Origin: a virus | Virus record (IMG/VR): IMGVR_UViG_3300035410_000105 | Coordinates: 1-57,135 of that record | Direction: 5' to 3' (one strand) | Length of the DNA: 57,135 nucleotides | Shown here: positions 31,116 to 37,852 of the stretch, piece after piece | Layout of the letters: each line of letters opens with the position of its first letter | How positions within the stretch are numbered: position 1 is the first letter of the stretch | Notes under the pieces: model-generated | The model's input: only the letters and a program-made list of their open reading frames with translations | Databases searched by the model: none | What the model was told of the DNA's origin: nothing | Made by a program: the position numbers and the translations under genes

Positions 31116-31345
31116 GCCTGCTCACGCCCAAAGAGTTGCACGAGTTGACCGACTGCGCGCGCGCTGCTGGGCAGATCGAGTGGCTGCGCCAGCGCTCGTG
31201 GGTGTTCGATGTCGGCATGACCGGCCGGCCGAAGGTTGACAGGGCCGAGTACGACCGGCACATGATTGGCGGCCAGCAGAAGCAACCCAAGAAGAAAGGC
31301 CCGGACACCTCCTGGTATGGGAAAACGTCGTCAACGCAGCCGTAA
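31112..31345 (+). CDS. DUF4224 protein, excisionase candidate
   Basis: 77 residues from GTG 31112 (GTGA). LLTPKELHELTDCARAAGQI, EWLRQRSWVFDVGMTGRPKV is the DUF4224 pattern ('L...El.eLTg...p..Q..wL...g..f.v...G.p.v'), a small winged-helix group that sits next to integrases in prophages. Overlaps the integrase start by 29 bases. Likely binds attachment-site arms and controls excision. Confidence 0.75.
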   Translation: MSLLTPKELHELTDCARAAGQIEWLRQRSWVFDVGMTGRPKVDRAEYDRHMIGGQQKQPKKKGPDTSWYGKTSSTQP

Positions 31346-32315
31346 CCTTCCGCAGAACATGCGGGAGAGTCACGGCGCCTACTACCTGACGCACTACGTC
31401 GGCGGCAAGCAGAAATGGGAGCCGCTGGGGCGCGACATCACCGCGGCCTTCGCGAAGTACCGCGAGCTGACGGGCGTTCAGTCGCGCATCGGCAGAACGG
31501 TGCGTGACCTCGTTGTGCAGTTCGACCTCGAGGTGGTGCCTGCCCTGCGGCCGAACACGCAGCGCGCCTACCGGTGCTGGATGCCGGCCATCCTGAAGAC
31601 GTGGGGCGAGATGCGGCTGGAGGATCTCGAGCAGCCGGACGTCGCGAGCTTCCTCGACACCTACCCGCGCAAAGTCACCGCCAACCGGGTCGTCACCCTG
31701 CTCGTCACGATGCTGAAGAAGGCGAAACGCTGGGGATGGGTTAAGGAAAATCGCATCGCGGGCATCGAACAGCACCGCGAGAGCGCCCGCAGGCGGGTCA
31801 TTCGCGACAGCGAGTGGCTGGCCCTGCTCGCCGCAGCAGACGGCCAGTATCGGCTCCTGTTTCGTCTGGCGCGATTCACAGCCCTGCGTCGGTCCGACGT
31901 GTGTGCGCTCACCTGGGGCTGCGAGCAGGACGGGCGTCTCGTCGTGCACACCATCAAGACGCAGGCGCCGATCTCCATCGCGATTCGCGGCGAGCTCGCG
32001 CAGATCCTCGCGGAGTTGAAGCGCGGCATCCTGCCTTTCCCGACGCGGCGGCTCTTCTGCGTGGAGGGCGGACGTGAGCTATCGCCGAAGATGCTCGGCT
32101 ACCACTTCAACCGCATCCGCCTGGCCGCCGGGCTGCGCTCGATCAACTTCCACGACATCCGCCGCACCCGGCTTACCGAGGTCGCGGAGAAGTACGGCCC
32201 GCGCTTCGCGCAGCGTCTCGCCGCCCACAAGGATGCGCGAACCACCGAGGGCTACATCGTGCCGGAGGTCGTCATGATCGACTGGCCGGATGAGGAAATA
32301 AGAGGCACGGCCTGA
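31317..32315 (+). CDS. int: tyrosine-type integrase
   Basis: 332 residues from ATG 31317; upstream in-frame codons overlap the DUF4224 gene. N-terminal arm-binding part (SHGAYYLTHYVGGKQKWEPL), core-binding domain about 60-150, catalytic domain about 160-320. Catalytic set: R191 (ALRRSD), K214 (HTIKTQ), H279 and R282 (FHDIRRT), H304 (AAHKD), Y313 (EGYIVPE). Integrates and, with an excisionase, removes the prophage. Downstream non-coding DNA holds repeats that may be attP arm sites. Confidence 0.93.
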   Translation: MGKRRQRSRNLPQNMRESHGAYYLTHYVGGKQKWEPLGRDITAAFAKYRELTGVQSRIGRTVRDLVVQFDLEVVPALRPNTQRAYRCWMPAILKTWGEMRLEDLEQPDVASFLDTYPRKVTANRVVTLLVTMLKKAKRWGWVKENRIAGIEQHRESARRRVIRDSEWLALLAAADGQYRLLFRLARFTALRRSDVCALTWGCEQDGRLVVHTIKTQAPISIAIRGELAQILAELKRGILPFPTRRLFCVEGGRELSPKMLGYHFNRIRLAAGLRSINFHDIRRTRLTEVAEKYGPRFAQRLAAHKDARTTEGYIVPEVVMIDWPDEEIRGTA

Positions 32316-32325
32316 AATAAGAGGC
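32295..32325. repeat. direct repeat GAAATAAGAGGC x2, candidate integrase arm sites
   Basis: Identical 12-mers at 32295-32306 and 32314-32325, 19 bp apart, across the integrase stop codon. The core TAAGAGGC occurs a third time at 32499-32506. Spaced repeats flanking a non-coding stretch next to int are typical of attP arms. Confidence 0.6.
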
Positions 32326-32589
32326 GGGCGAGTTTGACGAAAGGCCGAGAAAACCAGCGTCAATGCGTCAGTGGGTTCTGTTGCTGAGATAGCGGATAGC
32401 CATGCCTGATTTGCAAGGGGATTCAGCGGTTTGGGATGGTTCCCGCCGCCTTTTAAATGGGTCGAAAATGAGGGATAAGCCATTGAAACCGGAGGCAGTA
32501 AGAGGCGCGACCGGCCCGCAGCGCACGATGGCGACCCCGCTGCCCCGCGCGCACAATCGCCCCACAAGAACAGGCCCCAGGGACGCCAC
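32316..32589. other. non-coding region downstream of integrase, probable attP
   Basis: About 275 bases with no convincing gene. It is less GC-rich than the rest (for example TTTTAAATGGGTCGAAAATG near 32451-32470) and is bounded by TAAGAGGC repeats. The stretch GGTTCCCGCCGCC (about 32440-32452) resembles a tRNA or tmRNA T-arm/3' end, a usual core site, but no full tRNA is present. The crossover core cannot be fixed from this sequence. Confidence 0.5.
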
Positions 32590-32803
32590 ATGAGCCTGCC
32601 AACCTCCCTAGCCCCCGTCATCCCCTACCTGCTGCTCGTCAGCTCCCCGGCGACCCCACGGCCCGGTGGTGATGGCCGAGCTGCCGGACCGCCCGGCATG
32701 CGTGCGCGCGGGCGAGCAGATCGAGGCTCGGCGGCTGTACGTGTGCATGACGCGGGCGGCACGCGAAAACAAATACTGCCAAAGGCAATGGAGTCCGAAG
32801 TGA
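32590..32803 (+). pseudogene. small hydrophobic-start protein gene, probable one-base frame break
   Basis: ATG 32590 gives MSLPTSLAPVIPYLLLVSSP, a membrane-like start, then low-quality Pro/Gly/Arg sequence. A different frame from about 32660 reads MAELPDRPACVRAGEQIEAR then LYVCMTRAARENKYCQ and ends TGA at 32803. Removing one base near 32655-32670 yields a 70-residue protein with N-terminal membrane segment and three Cys. As given, only the second half (ATG 32672) could be made separately. Confidence 0.4.
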
Positions 32804-33510
32804 ACTCACGCGAAACGAAGGCTGCTCTGGCGCGGGCTGTGAACGAGACGGCGGAGCATGTGGTGACAAAACAGGAACTCGCAATCGCGCTCTATGCTGT
32901 CTACGACAAGCTGTGGATGAAGGAATTGCCGATCGCGAAAGAGGATGCGAAGGCCATCATGGATGCCGCGCAGTTCCTCCAGATCGACGCGAACGTAGTG
33001 GCGTCTGTCGAACCGCCAGCAGACCCCACGCGACGGCCAGGCTGGAGCGAAGGTAAGCCGCGGCCTGAACCGAAAGGGCGGCCGACGTTCCCGCCAAACA
33101 TCGATTGCCGTACTGGCAAGCCAGAGACGACGCGAAGACCCTGTGCGCAGAATATGATGACGAGCGATGACTGCGATCGCTTCCGTGTACAGGTTCATGC
33201 CGTAACGCCGGCGCTCGTTGCTGATGCGCAAGCGTTCGCGAACTGGTGCGAGATCCTTCGTCAGGATCTGCAGGCGGGGAAAGGGGTGGCCGTGAAGGTA
33301 GTGCCGTCGCAGGCATCTGCGCTACTCGCCTTGGCTGACGAGTTGCGCGCGGTGGCGCAGCGTGCTGGCCCGATGCACTCTTGGTGGGACGTGATATCGG
33401 ATATGGAGGCATGCGCTCGTGGGCAAGCCATGATGGTCACGAAGACGCCCGCCGAATGGATCGCATGCGGGCGTACGCTGTTGGCTGGAGACGCGTCAGG
33501 GCGCGAGTGA
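32788..33510 (+). CDS. hypothetical protein between attP and the lysis genes
   Basis: 240 residues from ATG 32788. N-terminal helical part (SRETKAALARAVNETAEHVV), a Pro/Arg-rich hinge around residue 90, and a C-terminal helical part (ALVADAQAFANWCEILRQDL ... SQASALLALADELRAVAQRA ... KTPAEWIACGRTLLAGD). Could be two fused small proteins. Its last 15 bases overlap the end of the convergent i-spanin gene. Beside attP, it may be a lysogenic-conversion gene. Unrecognised. Confidence 0.55.
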   Translation: MESEVNSRETKAALARAVNETAEHVVTKQELAIALYAVYDKLWMKELPIAKEDAKAIMDAAQFLQIDANVVASVEPPADPTRRPGWSEGKPRPEPKGRPTFPPNIDCRTGKPETTRRPCAQNMMTSDDCDRFRVQVHAVTPALVADAQAFANWCEILRQDLQAGKGVAVKVVPSQASALLALADELRAVAQRAGPMHSWWDVISDMEACARGQAMMVTKTPAEWIACGRTLLAGDASGRE

Positions 33511-33999
33511 CTGCTTGCCCTCCCTCGCCTGAAACTCCCTGATCACGGCGTCTTGGTCGTCAAGTAAGGCTGCAAAAGCCGCGAGCAGTCGTCGTCGATC
33601 GTCGGGCTGTCCGTGATCTGGCGCAGGCACCGGGCCGCCCACATCGGCGGTGGTGGAGGCTGCTTCATTTCCACGCTGAGCGGCTCCGGCTTCGGGCAAT
33701 CGCCCACCGCGATCGTCCGCTGGCTGGCACAACTGGCTAGCAGTGAGAGGCTGGCGAGCAGCAATGACGTTCGCAACATGTTCGACCTCGTAGGTATCGT
33801 GAGCGGTGGTGGCGAGCTCGTGGTTCGCGTCCTCGATCTCGCGGACGTGCGCAGCGAGCACCTTCATGGCCTTTGCATCGGCGGCGCGGACGGCATCCCC
33901 ACCCGCCTGGTACTGACGGCTACCGTAGCCGCGGATGAAGAGGACGACCGCCGCGACCATGACGGCGCCGGCAATCGCCTTCCAGAGCAACGGCGTCAC
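33496..33999 (-). CDS. i-spanin (Rz-like)
   Basis: 167 residues from GTG 33999 (GTGA with the small membrane gene). One N-terminal membrane segment (AIAGAVMVAAVVLFIRGYG), then a helical periplasmic part (AAHVREIEDANHELATTAHD). The whole o-spanin gene lies inside it in another frame. Inner-membrane half of the spanin pair that disrupts the outer membrane at lysis. Last gene of the late operon. Confidence 0.75.
   Translation of the reverse strand: MTPLLWKAIAGAVMVAAVVLFIRGYGSRQYQAGGDAVRAADAKAMKVLAAHVREIEDANHELATTAHDTYEVEHVANVIAARQPLTASQLCQPADDRGGRLPEAGAAQRGNEAASTTADVGGPVPAPDHGQPDDRRRLLAAFAALLDDQDAVIREFQAREGKQSLAP
33543..33779 (-). CDS. o-spanin (Rz1-like lipoprotein), nested in Rz
   Basis: 78 residues, fully inside the i-spanin gene in a different frame. 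MLRTSLLLASLSLLASCASQ is a lipoprotein signal with lipobox LLASC (Cys 17). The mature part is Pro-rich (PPPPPMW), typical of Rz1. Outer-membrane partner of the i-spanin. Confidence 0.85.
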   Translation of the reverse strand: MLRTSLLLASLSLLASCASQRTIAVGDCPKPEPLSVEMKQPPPPPMWAARCLRQITDSPTIDDDCSRLLQPYLTTKTP

Positions 34000-34193
34000 G
34001 GCGCGGACGGCTGGTTCTGCTGGCTGTTGAAGTAGCCACGCCATGCGGTGGCGAGGCCTCCAGCGATCAGCAAGAGCTTCACCTCCCTCGGGCTGAAGAT
34101 GCCGTCGACCGTCGAGAGCACGCCGAGCGTGACCTGTGCGAAGCCAAGGACCTTCGTGCCGTGCGAGCGCAGAAAATTGAGCAGAGCGTTCAT
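33996..34193 (-). CDS. small membrane protein, holin candidate
   Basis: 65 residues from ATG 34193. Two hydrophobic stretches (KVLGFAQVTLGVLSTVDGIF and KLLLIAGGLATAWRGYF) with a polar tail, just upstream of the spanin pair. Size and place fit a holin, though other small membrane proteins of this region compete for the role. Confidence 0.55.
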   Translation of the reverse strand: MNALLNFLRSHGTKVLGFAQVTLGVLSTVDGIFSPREVKLLLIAGGLATAWRGYFNSQQNQPSAP

Positions 34194-34213
34194 ATGCGTT
34201 CCTCGTTTTGTAA

Positions 34214-34528
34214 TCAGCAGCTCTCGAAGCGACCCGCGCGCACCCAGCCGTGCCACGTGCCGACAGAGTTGATTGACGGCGTGAGCGTCGGCGCGGTTTC
34301 GTTTCCGTCCCACTCCCACGAATGGCCGCCGTTGAAGCTCGCGCGCGCAGGCAGCACCGGGCGAATAGGAATAATGCAGTGATCGCCGCCGGGCAGAACG
34401 CAGGCGAAGAATCGCTGGCCATCACTCTCGGTGAAGAAGTAGAAGTCGCCCGCCGTATCGATGTTCTCCATCCACCACGGATCGGCGGGGACCTCCACGC
34501 GGCGCATGCCGCATGATTCGGTGTTCAT
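34214..34528 (-). CDS. DUF6527-like protein (copy 2)
   Basis: 104 residues from ATG 34528 (ATGA overlap). The segment HSWEWDGNETAPTLTPSINS ... WHGWVRAGRFESC matches the DUF6527 pattern (W.w.G....PT..PSi......H.fi..G.i..). Role unknown; common near phage lysis genes. The preceding gene shares the core. Confidence 0.6.
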   Translation of the reverse strand: MNTESCGMRRVEVPADPWWMENIDTAGDFYFFTESDGQRFFACVLPGGDHCIIPIRPVLPARASFNGGHSWEWDGNETAPTLTPSINSVGTWHGWVRAGRFESC

Positions 34529-34848
34529 GCATCCCTCCAGACGCCGCGCTCAAGAAAGCCGTGGTACAGCTCTTTCCGTTCTGGATAACCCACCGGATGC
34601 GTCGCGATGAGGATCGACGGGCTGACAGTGATCGTGCCGTCTTCGTGCTCGACGACGGTATGTGCACCGAGCGCGCAGGCGTGCCCATTTGGCGCGCAGC
34701 CCATCCAGTACGGATAGACCGCCTTCAGCCCTTCCGACAGCGGTGAGCCGTCGGCCATACACTTCGGGTCGACCTTCACATACTCGCCCGGCTCTAATCG
34801 GTCGTGAAACCAGCCGTTCTCGTCCGGATAGACGCGCCGTCCGTTCAT
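34525..34848 (-). CDS. DUF6527-like protein (copy 1)
   Basis: 107 residues from ATG 34848. The C-terminal DGTITVSPSILIATHPVGYP ... ELYHGFLERGVWRDA resembles the next gene's TLTPSI ... WHGWVRAGRF, so the two look like diverged tandem copies. N-terminal YPDENGWFHDRLEPGEYVKV is specific to this one. Two or three Cys may bind metal. Confidence 0.55.
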   Translation of the reverse strand: MNGRRVYPDENGWFHDRLEPGEYVKVDPKCMADGSPLSEGLKAVYPYWMGCAPNGHACALGAHTVVEHEDGTITVSPSILIATHPVGYPERKELYHGFLERGVWRDA

Positions 34849-35198
34849 CCGTCATTCCTCAAAAGCCCCGTGGCCACCGCATGACGGTGCGCGTCGTCGG
34901 TGCACCCGTCGATCCACCTCGCAACGAGTTCCGGTTGTCCGTCCTCAACGAGGATGCAGCACGGACATCTGAGCGCGAGAAGTTGAGCGCCACGGCCCTG
35001 TCGCTGAAGCGACTCGGCCATGTAAGCGTTGATCCGTATCCACGAGCCGAGAAGCGGATCGAACTTTCCCTCGTCGCCTTGTAGTTGAGATTGCATTTCA
35101 GCGGCCGCTTCGACACCGTCTTTCGCGCCGAACTTGTCGAGGCCGCGCACGCGAACCGCTTCGACGAGTTGCCTCCAATGGGGCTGGCACCAGTTCAC
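34845..35198 (-). CDS. conserved phage protein downstream of endolysin
   Basis: 117 residues from GTG 35198 (GTGA). Begins MNWCQPHWRQLVEAVRVRGL and contains CPCCILVEDGQPELVARWID: a C..H ... C..C set, likely zinc. I recognise this as a protein often found next to phage lysis genes, of unknown function. Confidence 0.65.
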   Translation of the reverse strand: MNWCQPHWRQLVEAVRVRGLDKFGAKDGVEAAAEMQSQLQGDEGKFDPLLGSWIRINAYMAESLQRQGRGAQLLALRCPCCILVEDGQPELVARWIDGCTDDAHRHAVATGLLRNDG

Positions 35199-35716
35199 AG
35201 CCCCACCGCCTTGCGCCCACGAATCCAGTACCGCAGGCGCTCATCAAGCCCGTTGTATCCCCCGTTCACGGTGCGCGTGATCGTGCCGAACCGATCGGCG
35301 TCGGCAAGCTCGTTGCATCCCTTGGACTGCCAGAACCAGGCGGCCGAGCGCGCAGCCCCTGCGGGCGCTTCCAATAGCTCCGGGTGCGCGATGAGGTCGA
35401 GACCGAGCGCGGCTCCGCAGGTGGCCATGTTGGCGCGTCCGGTGAGCTGTATGAGACCGCGACCCTTGTATCGCCGCCCGTCACCGGGTTCGGTATTGCC
35501 CAGATCAGCACGGTCTTCATAGGCATCCCCGCTCGCAAGCTCGAGCGTGTAGCGCAGCTCAGCAGACTCGTGCGAGACCTGCGCGAGGAAGGCTGCGCGG
35601 CGCGCGGGCGTCGTGATGGTGAACTCGTCCATGGCGTCGTTGAGCGGCTGGACGAAGGCAGGCAGCCGCGCGCCCGCCATCGGCATGATGGCGAGCAGTT
35701 GGACTGTGGAGATCAT
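35195..35716 (-). CDS. endolysin, glycoside hydrolase family 19
   Basis: 173 residues from ATG 35716 (ATGA overlap with the small membrane gene). GH19 lysozyme/chitinase fold: AAFLAQVSHESAELRYTLEL holds the two catalytic Glu (E50 and E59), followed by RRYKGRGLIQLTGRANM and FWQSKGCNELADADRFGTIT and NGGYNGLDER. Cuts the sugar backbone of peptidoglycan. No signal peptide, so a holin must release it. Confidence 0.9.
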   Translation of the reverse strand: MISTVQLLAIMPMAGARLPAFVQPLNDAMDEFTITTPARRAAFLAQVSHESAELRYTLELASGDAYEDRADLGNTEPGDGRRYKGRGLIQLTGRANMATCGAALGLDLIAHPELLEAPAGAARSAAWFWQSKGCNELADADRFGTITRTVNGGYNGLDERLRYWIRGRKAVGL

Positions 35717-35949
35717 CGCGCCGCCGCCCACTCGAGCCGCCGCTCGAGCGCCTCGACGCGCTCACGCAGCCGGCCGAGTTCGAGGGCGTCATCCTCGATG
35801 CGTACCTGCTGGCGACCGCGCTCGCGCGCATCTTTCAGGCAGTGCCATACCAGGCCCGCGAGAAGGCCGAGGACGGACACCGCGAGCGCGAGAATGTCGA
35901 CTACTTGAGATGGCACAGAGCCCACGCGTGAACCTTGGCGATGAGCCAT
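35713..35949 (-). CDS. small membrane protein with coiled-coil tail, holin candidate
   Basis: 78 residues from ATG 35949, or 67 from GTG 35916. One membrane segment (VVDILALAVSVLGLLAGLVW) then a charged coiled coil (IEDDALELGRLRERVEALER). Directly upstream of and coupled to the endolysin gene, the usual place of a holin or a holin partner. Confidence 0.6.
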   Translation of the reverse strand: MAHRQGSRVGSVPSQVVDILALAVSVLGLLAGLVWHCLKDARERGRQQVRIEDDALELGRLRERVEALERRLEWAAAR

Positions 35950-36101
35950 CGGTCGTGCTCGTCCCAGTCAGGCTCGGCTTTCGCGAGCACCGGATCGATG
36001 AGGTCGCGCTTCTGTTTGGGGAGCGCGCCGTGCACGACAGGATCACTCAGGATCACGGCGGCGTTCTGCCGGATGATCACACCACCACTACTTCCGCCCA
36101 T
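35901..36101 (-). CDS. hypothetical protein in lysis region
   Basis: 66 residues from ATG 36101. VHGALPKQKRDLIDPVLAKA and EPDWDEHDRWLIAKVHAWAL; no membrane segment. Overlaps both neighbours. Unrecognised. Confidence 0.55.
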   Translation of the reverse strand: MGGSSGGVIIRQNAAVILSDPVVHGALPKQKRDLIDPVLAKAEPDWDEHDRWLIAKVHAWALCHLK

Positions 36102-36603
36102 TGTCCTTCTCCTTCGGTTTCATGCGTTGCAGGTTGCCCGTCGCTCCATATTCGGAGTCGGACGGGAGTTTATCGCCGTGAATGATGTCGAGCGCTTCCT
36201 TGTCCATCAGGCGCCGTTCCAACAGCCAGTTCTGCGTTTTCAGCTCCTTGTACTCCACCGTGAGCTTCTGGAACTCTTCCTTGTAGTGATCGATTTCGAT
36301 CTGTGACGCGCGAACCTGTGCGTCGATATGATCCCGCAGTTCCGCGATCTGGCTGCGCGTCCGCTCCTGCGTTGTCTGGCGCTCGCTGATGTCGAGCCCG
36401 ATCACGACGCCACAGGCGCAGATGACCAGCATGAGACCGATGACGATGGCGATCGCGGCGGGCCCGAAGTCGAAGCTGATATCGCCGGTGCGCGCCTGCT
36501 GCGAATGCTCGCCACCTCGCTGCGAATTGTCCCGGGCGTGCTGGGAGTCCGCGATGACGCTGCCGCCGCGTGGATCGATCTCCGACTTTTCAGTGTCGCT
36601 CAT
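36088..36603 (-). CDS. membrane-anchored coiled-coil protein
   Basis: 171 residues from ATG 36603. Polar N-terminus with SQHARDNSQRGGEHSQQ, one membrane segment (AAIAIVIGLMLVICACGVVI), then about 70 residues of coiled coil (ERTRSQIAELRDHIDAQVRA, YKEEFQKLTVEYKELKTQ). Lysis-region membrane protein of unknown role. Confidence 0.6.
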   Translation of the reverse strand: MSDTEKSEIDPRGGSVIADSQHARDNSQRGGEHSQQARTGDISFDFGPAAIAIVIGLMLVICACGVVIGLDISERQTTQERTRSQIAELRDHIDAQVRASQIEIDHYKEEFQKLTVEYKELKTQNWLLERRLMDKEALDIIHGDKLPSDSEYGATGNLQRMKPKEKDNGRK

Positions 36604-37087
36604 CGAGCTTCCCCTCGATGCTGTTGAGCCGGCGACTGATCTCCAGGTATTGCTGGCCGATGACGCCCAGCGTGACATCCTGCTTCGCATTGGCATCAGT
36701 GTTCGATTTGATGTCGGACGACTGCTTGGCCTGCAACTGCTGATACATGTCGGCCTGCGCAGTAAAGCGGCCTGTCCAGAAGACGATACCGCCCAGCGTG
36801 ATCATGAGAGACGCGATAGAAACCCACAGGGCGGCGTTTTCCTTTCGCACGGGGGGCTTCTCTTTACGAATGACGGGCCGATATATGGGTACGTCCGGAT
36901 CAGGACCGCGATCTTCATCCACGGCGTGCATGGCCAGCGCTCCCCTCATTTTTTTCAGCAGCGCGCTCAGCATGCCGTCTGCACGGAAGATCTTGCGCGC
37001 GACGTCATCGACTTTCACCGCGACGTCGACGCCTTCGGGGCGCTCGAAGTTCAAGGGGTGCTCCTCGCTCGACGCCAGCTCATTCAT
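36590..37087 (-). CDS. membrane protein of lysis region
   Basis: 165 residues from ATG 37087 (ATGA overlap). Cytoplasmic acidic half, one membrane segment (ALWVSIASLMITLGGIVFWT), then a helical tail (QQLQAKQSSDIKSNTDANAK ... EISRRLNSIEGKLDERH). Similar design to the next gene. Could be part of a holin/antiholin or superinfection-exclusion set. Confidence 0.6.
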   Translation of the reverse strand: MNELASSEEHPLNFERPEGVDVAVKVDDVARKIFRADGMLSALLKKMRGALAMHAVDEDRGPDPDVPIYRPVIRKEKPPVRKENAALWVSIASLMITLGGIVFWTGRFTAQADMYQQLQAKQSSDIKSNTDANAKQDVTLGVIGQQYLEISRRLNSIEGKLDERH

Positions 37088-37413
37088 GCGGCCACTCGCT
37101 TCAACTGATTAAGCAGGGCGGACGTGATGAAAGCACGCCATCCGGCCGCCCTCCAGCCCCACCGCCCGGGATCGCGGCCCATGGGGCCGTCTGCGCCGTC
37201 CTCGAGGTTGCACCATGGCCAGAATAGTGACGGAAACTGCATTACGTCACATGCGAAGTAGCGCGAGGGCTGGGGCCGCGCTACTCTCGCCAGCGCCAGA
37301 ACGAGAACAATCGGCACGCCAGGGACTGCGAAGATCAGAAGCACGAGCACCAGGGCAAGCCACAGGAATGGCGACAGCACCAGTACACCGCACGGGATAC
37401 GCGAGGTCGGCAT
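37084..37413 (-). CDS. DUF7338-like membrane protein
   Basis: 109 residues from ATG 37413. Two hydrophobic stretches (FLWLALVLVLLIFAVPGVPI), then RYFACDVMQFPSLFWPWCNL and EDGADGPMGRDPG and a GWRAAGWRAFITSALLNQL end: a phage family of unknown role (DUF7338 by my recollection) found near lysis genes. Its ATG shares two bases with the ATG of the opposite-strand lipoprotein gene (CATG at 37411-37414); AGGAGA lies six bases upstream. Confidence 0.65.
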   Translation of the reverse strand: MPTSRIPCGVLVLSPFLWLALVLVLLIFAVPGVPIVLVLALARVARPQPSRYFACDVMQFPSLFWPWCNLEDGADGPMGRDPGRWGWRAAGWRAFITSALLNQLKRVAA

Positions 37414-37840
37414 GAAGAATCTCCTTTTGCTTTTGGCCATGCTTCTGCTCGTCGGTTGCTCAGCGTGGGCTGATCGCGTGATCGCGGAACAGGACGCGAG
37501 GCGCGCAGCGGACAACGCGGCTCAGCTTCATATCGAGGCGACCCGGCCGCGCTGCACGCATCCGCGCCAGTGCGAAGCGATGTGGACGGCCGCTCGTGAC
37601 TGGATCAACGAGACGTGCGCGTTCAAGATCCAGACTGCGACCGACAACATGCTCGAAACGTTCAACGGTCTCGACAATTCCGCCGGCCTGAGCTGCCGCG
37701 CGACGAAAGCGCCGCTGCCGGAAGGCGGATATCTCTTCGAGGCCCATGCCAGTTGCGCGGTCTGCGTAATCACACCAGTGAGCGCGGTTCAGAGCTTCAA
37801 TGACAAGCTCGCCGCTGCGGGCGCGGCGTTCACGGACTGA
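37412..37840 (+). CDS. lipoprotein on the opposite strand (moron candidate)
   Basis: 142 residues from ATG 37412. LLLLLAMLLLVGCSAWADRV is a lipoprotein signal, lipobox LVGC. The mature part is helical with six more Cys (CTHPRQCEAMW, ETCAFK, SCRAT, SCAVC). The only plus-strand gene in the 24-kb late block, between tailspike and lysis genes, so probably an independent lysogenic-conversion gene acting at the cell surface. GAGGTC lies four bases upstream; no clear promoter was found. It ends 12 bases from the convergent tailspike stop. Confidence 0.75.
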   Translation: MKNLLLLLAMLLLVGCSAWADRVIAEQDARRAADNAAQLHIEATRPRCTHPRQCEAMWTAARDWINETCAFKIQTATDNMLETFNGLDNSAGLSCRATKAPLPEGGYLFEAHASCAVCVITPVSAVQSFNDKLAAAGAAFTD

Positions 37841-37852
37841 GGTGCTTTTTGC

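Noticed and set aside
32430-32470. tRNA or tmRNA gene near the T-arm-like GGTTCCCGCC
   Set aside because: No acceptor or anticodon stem can be formed around it; at most an attachment-core remnant.
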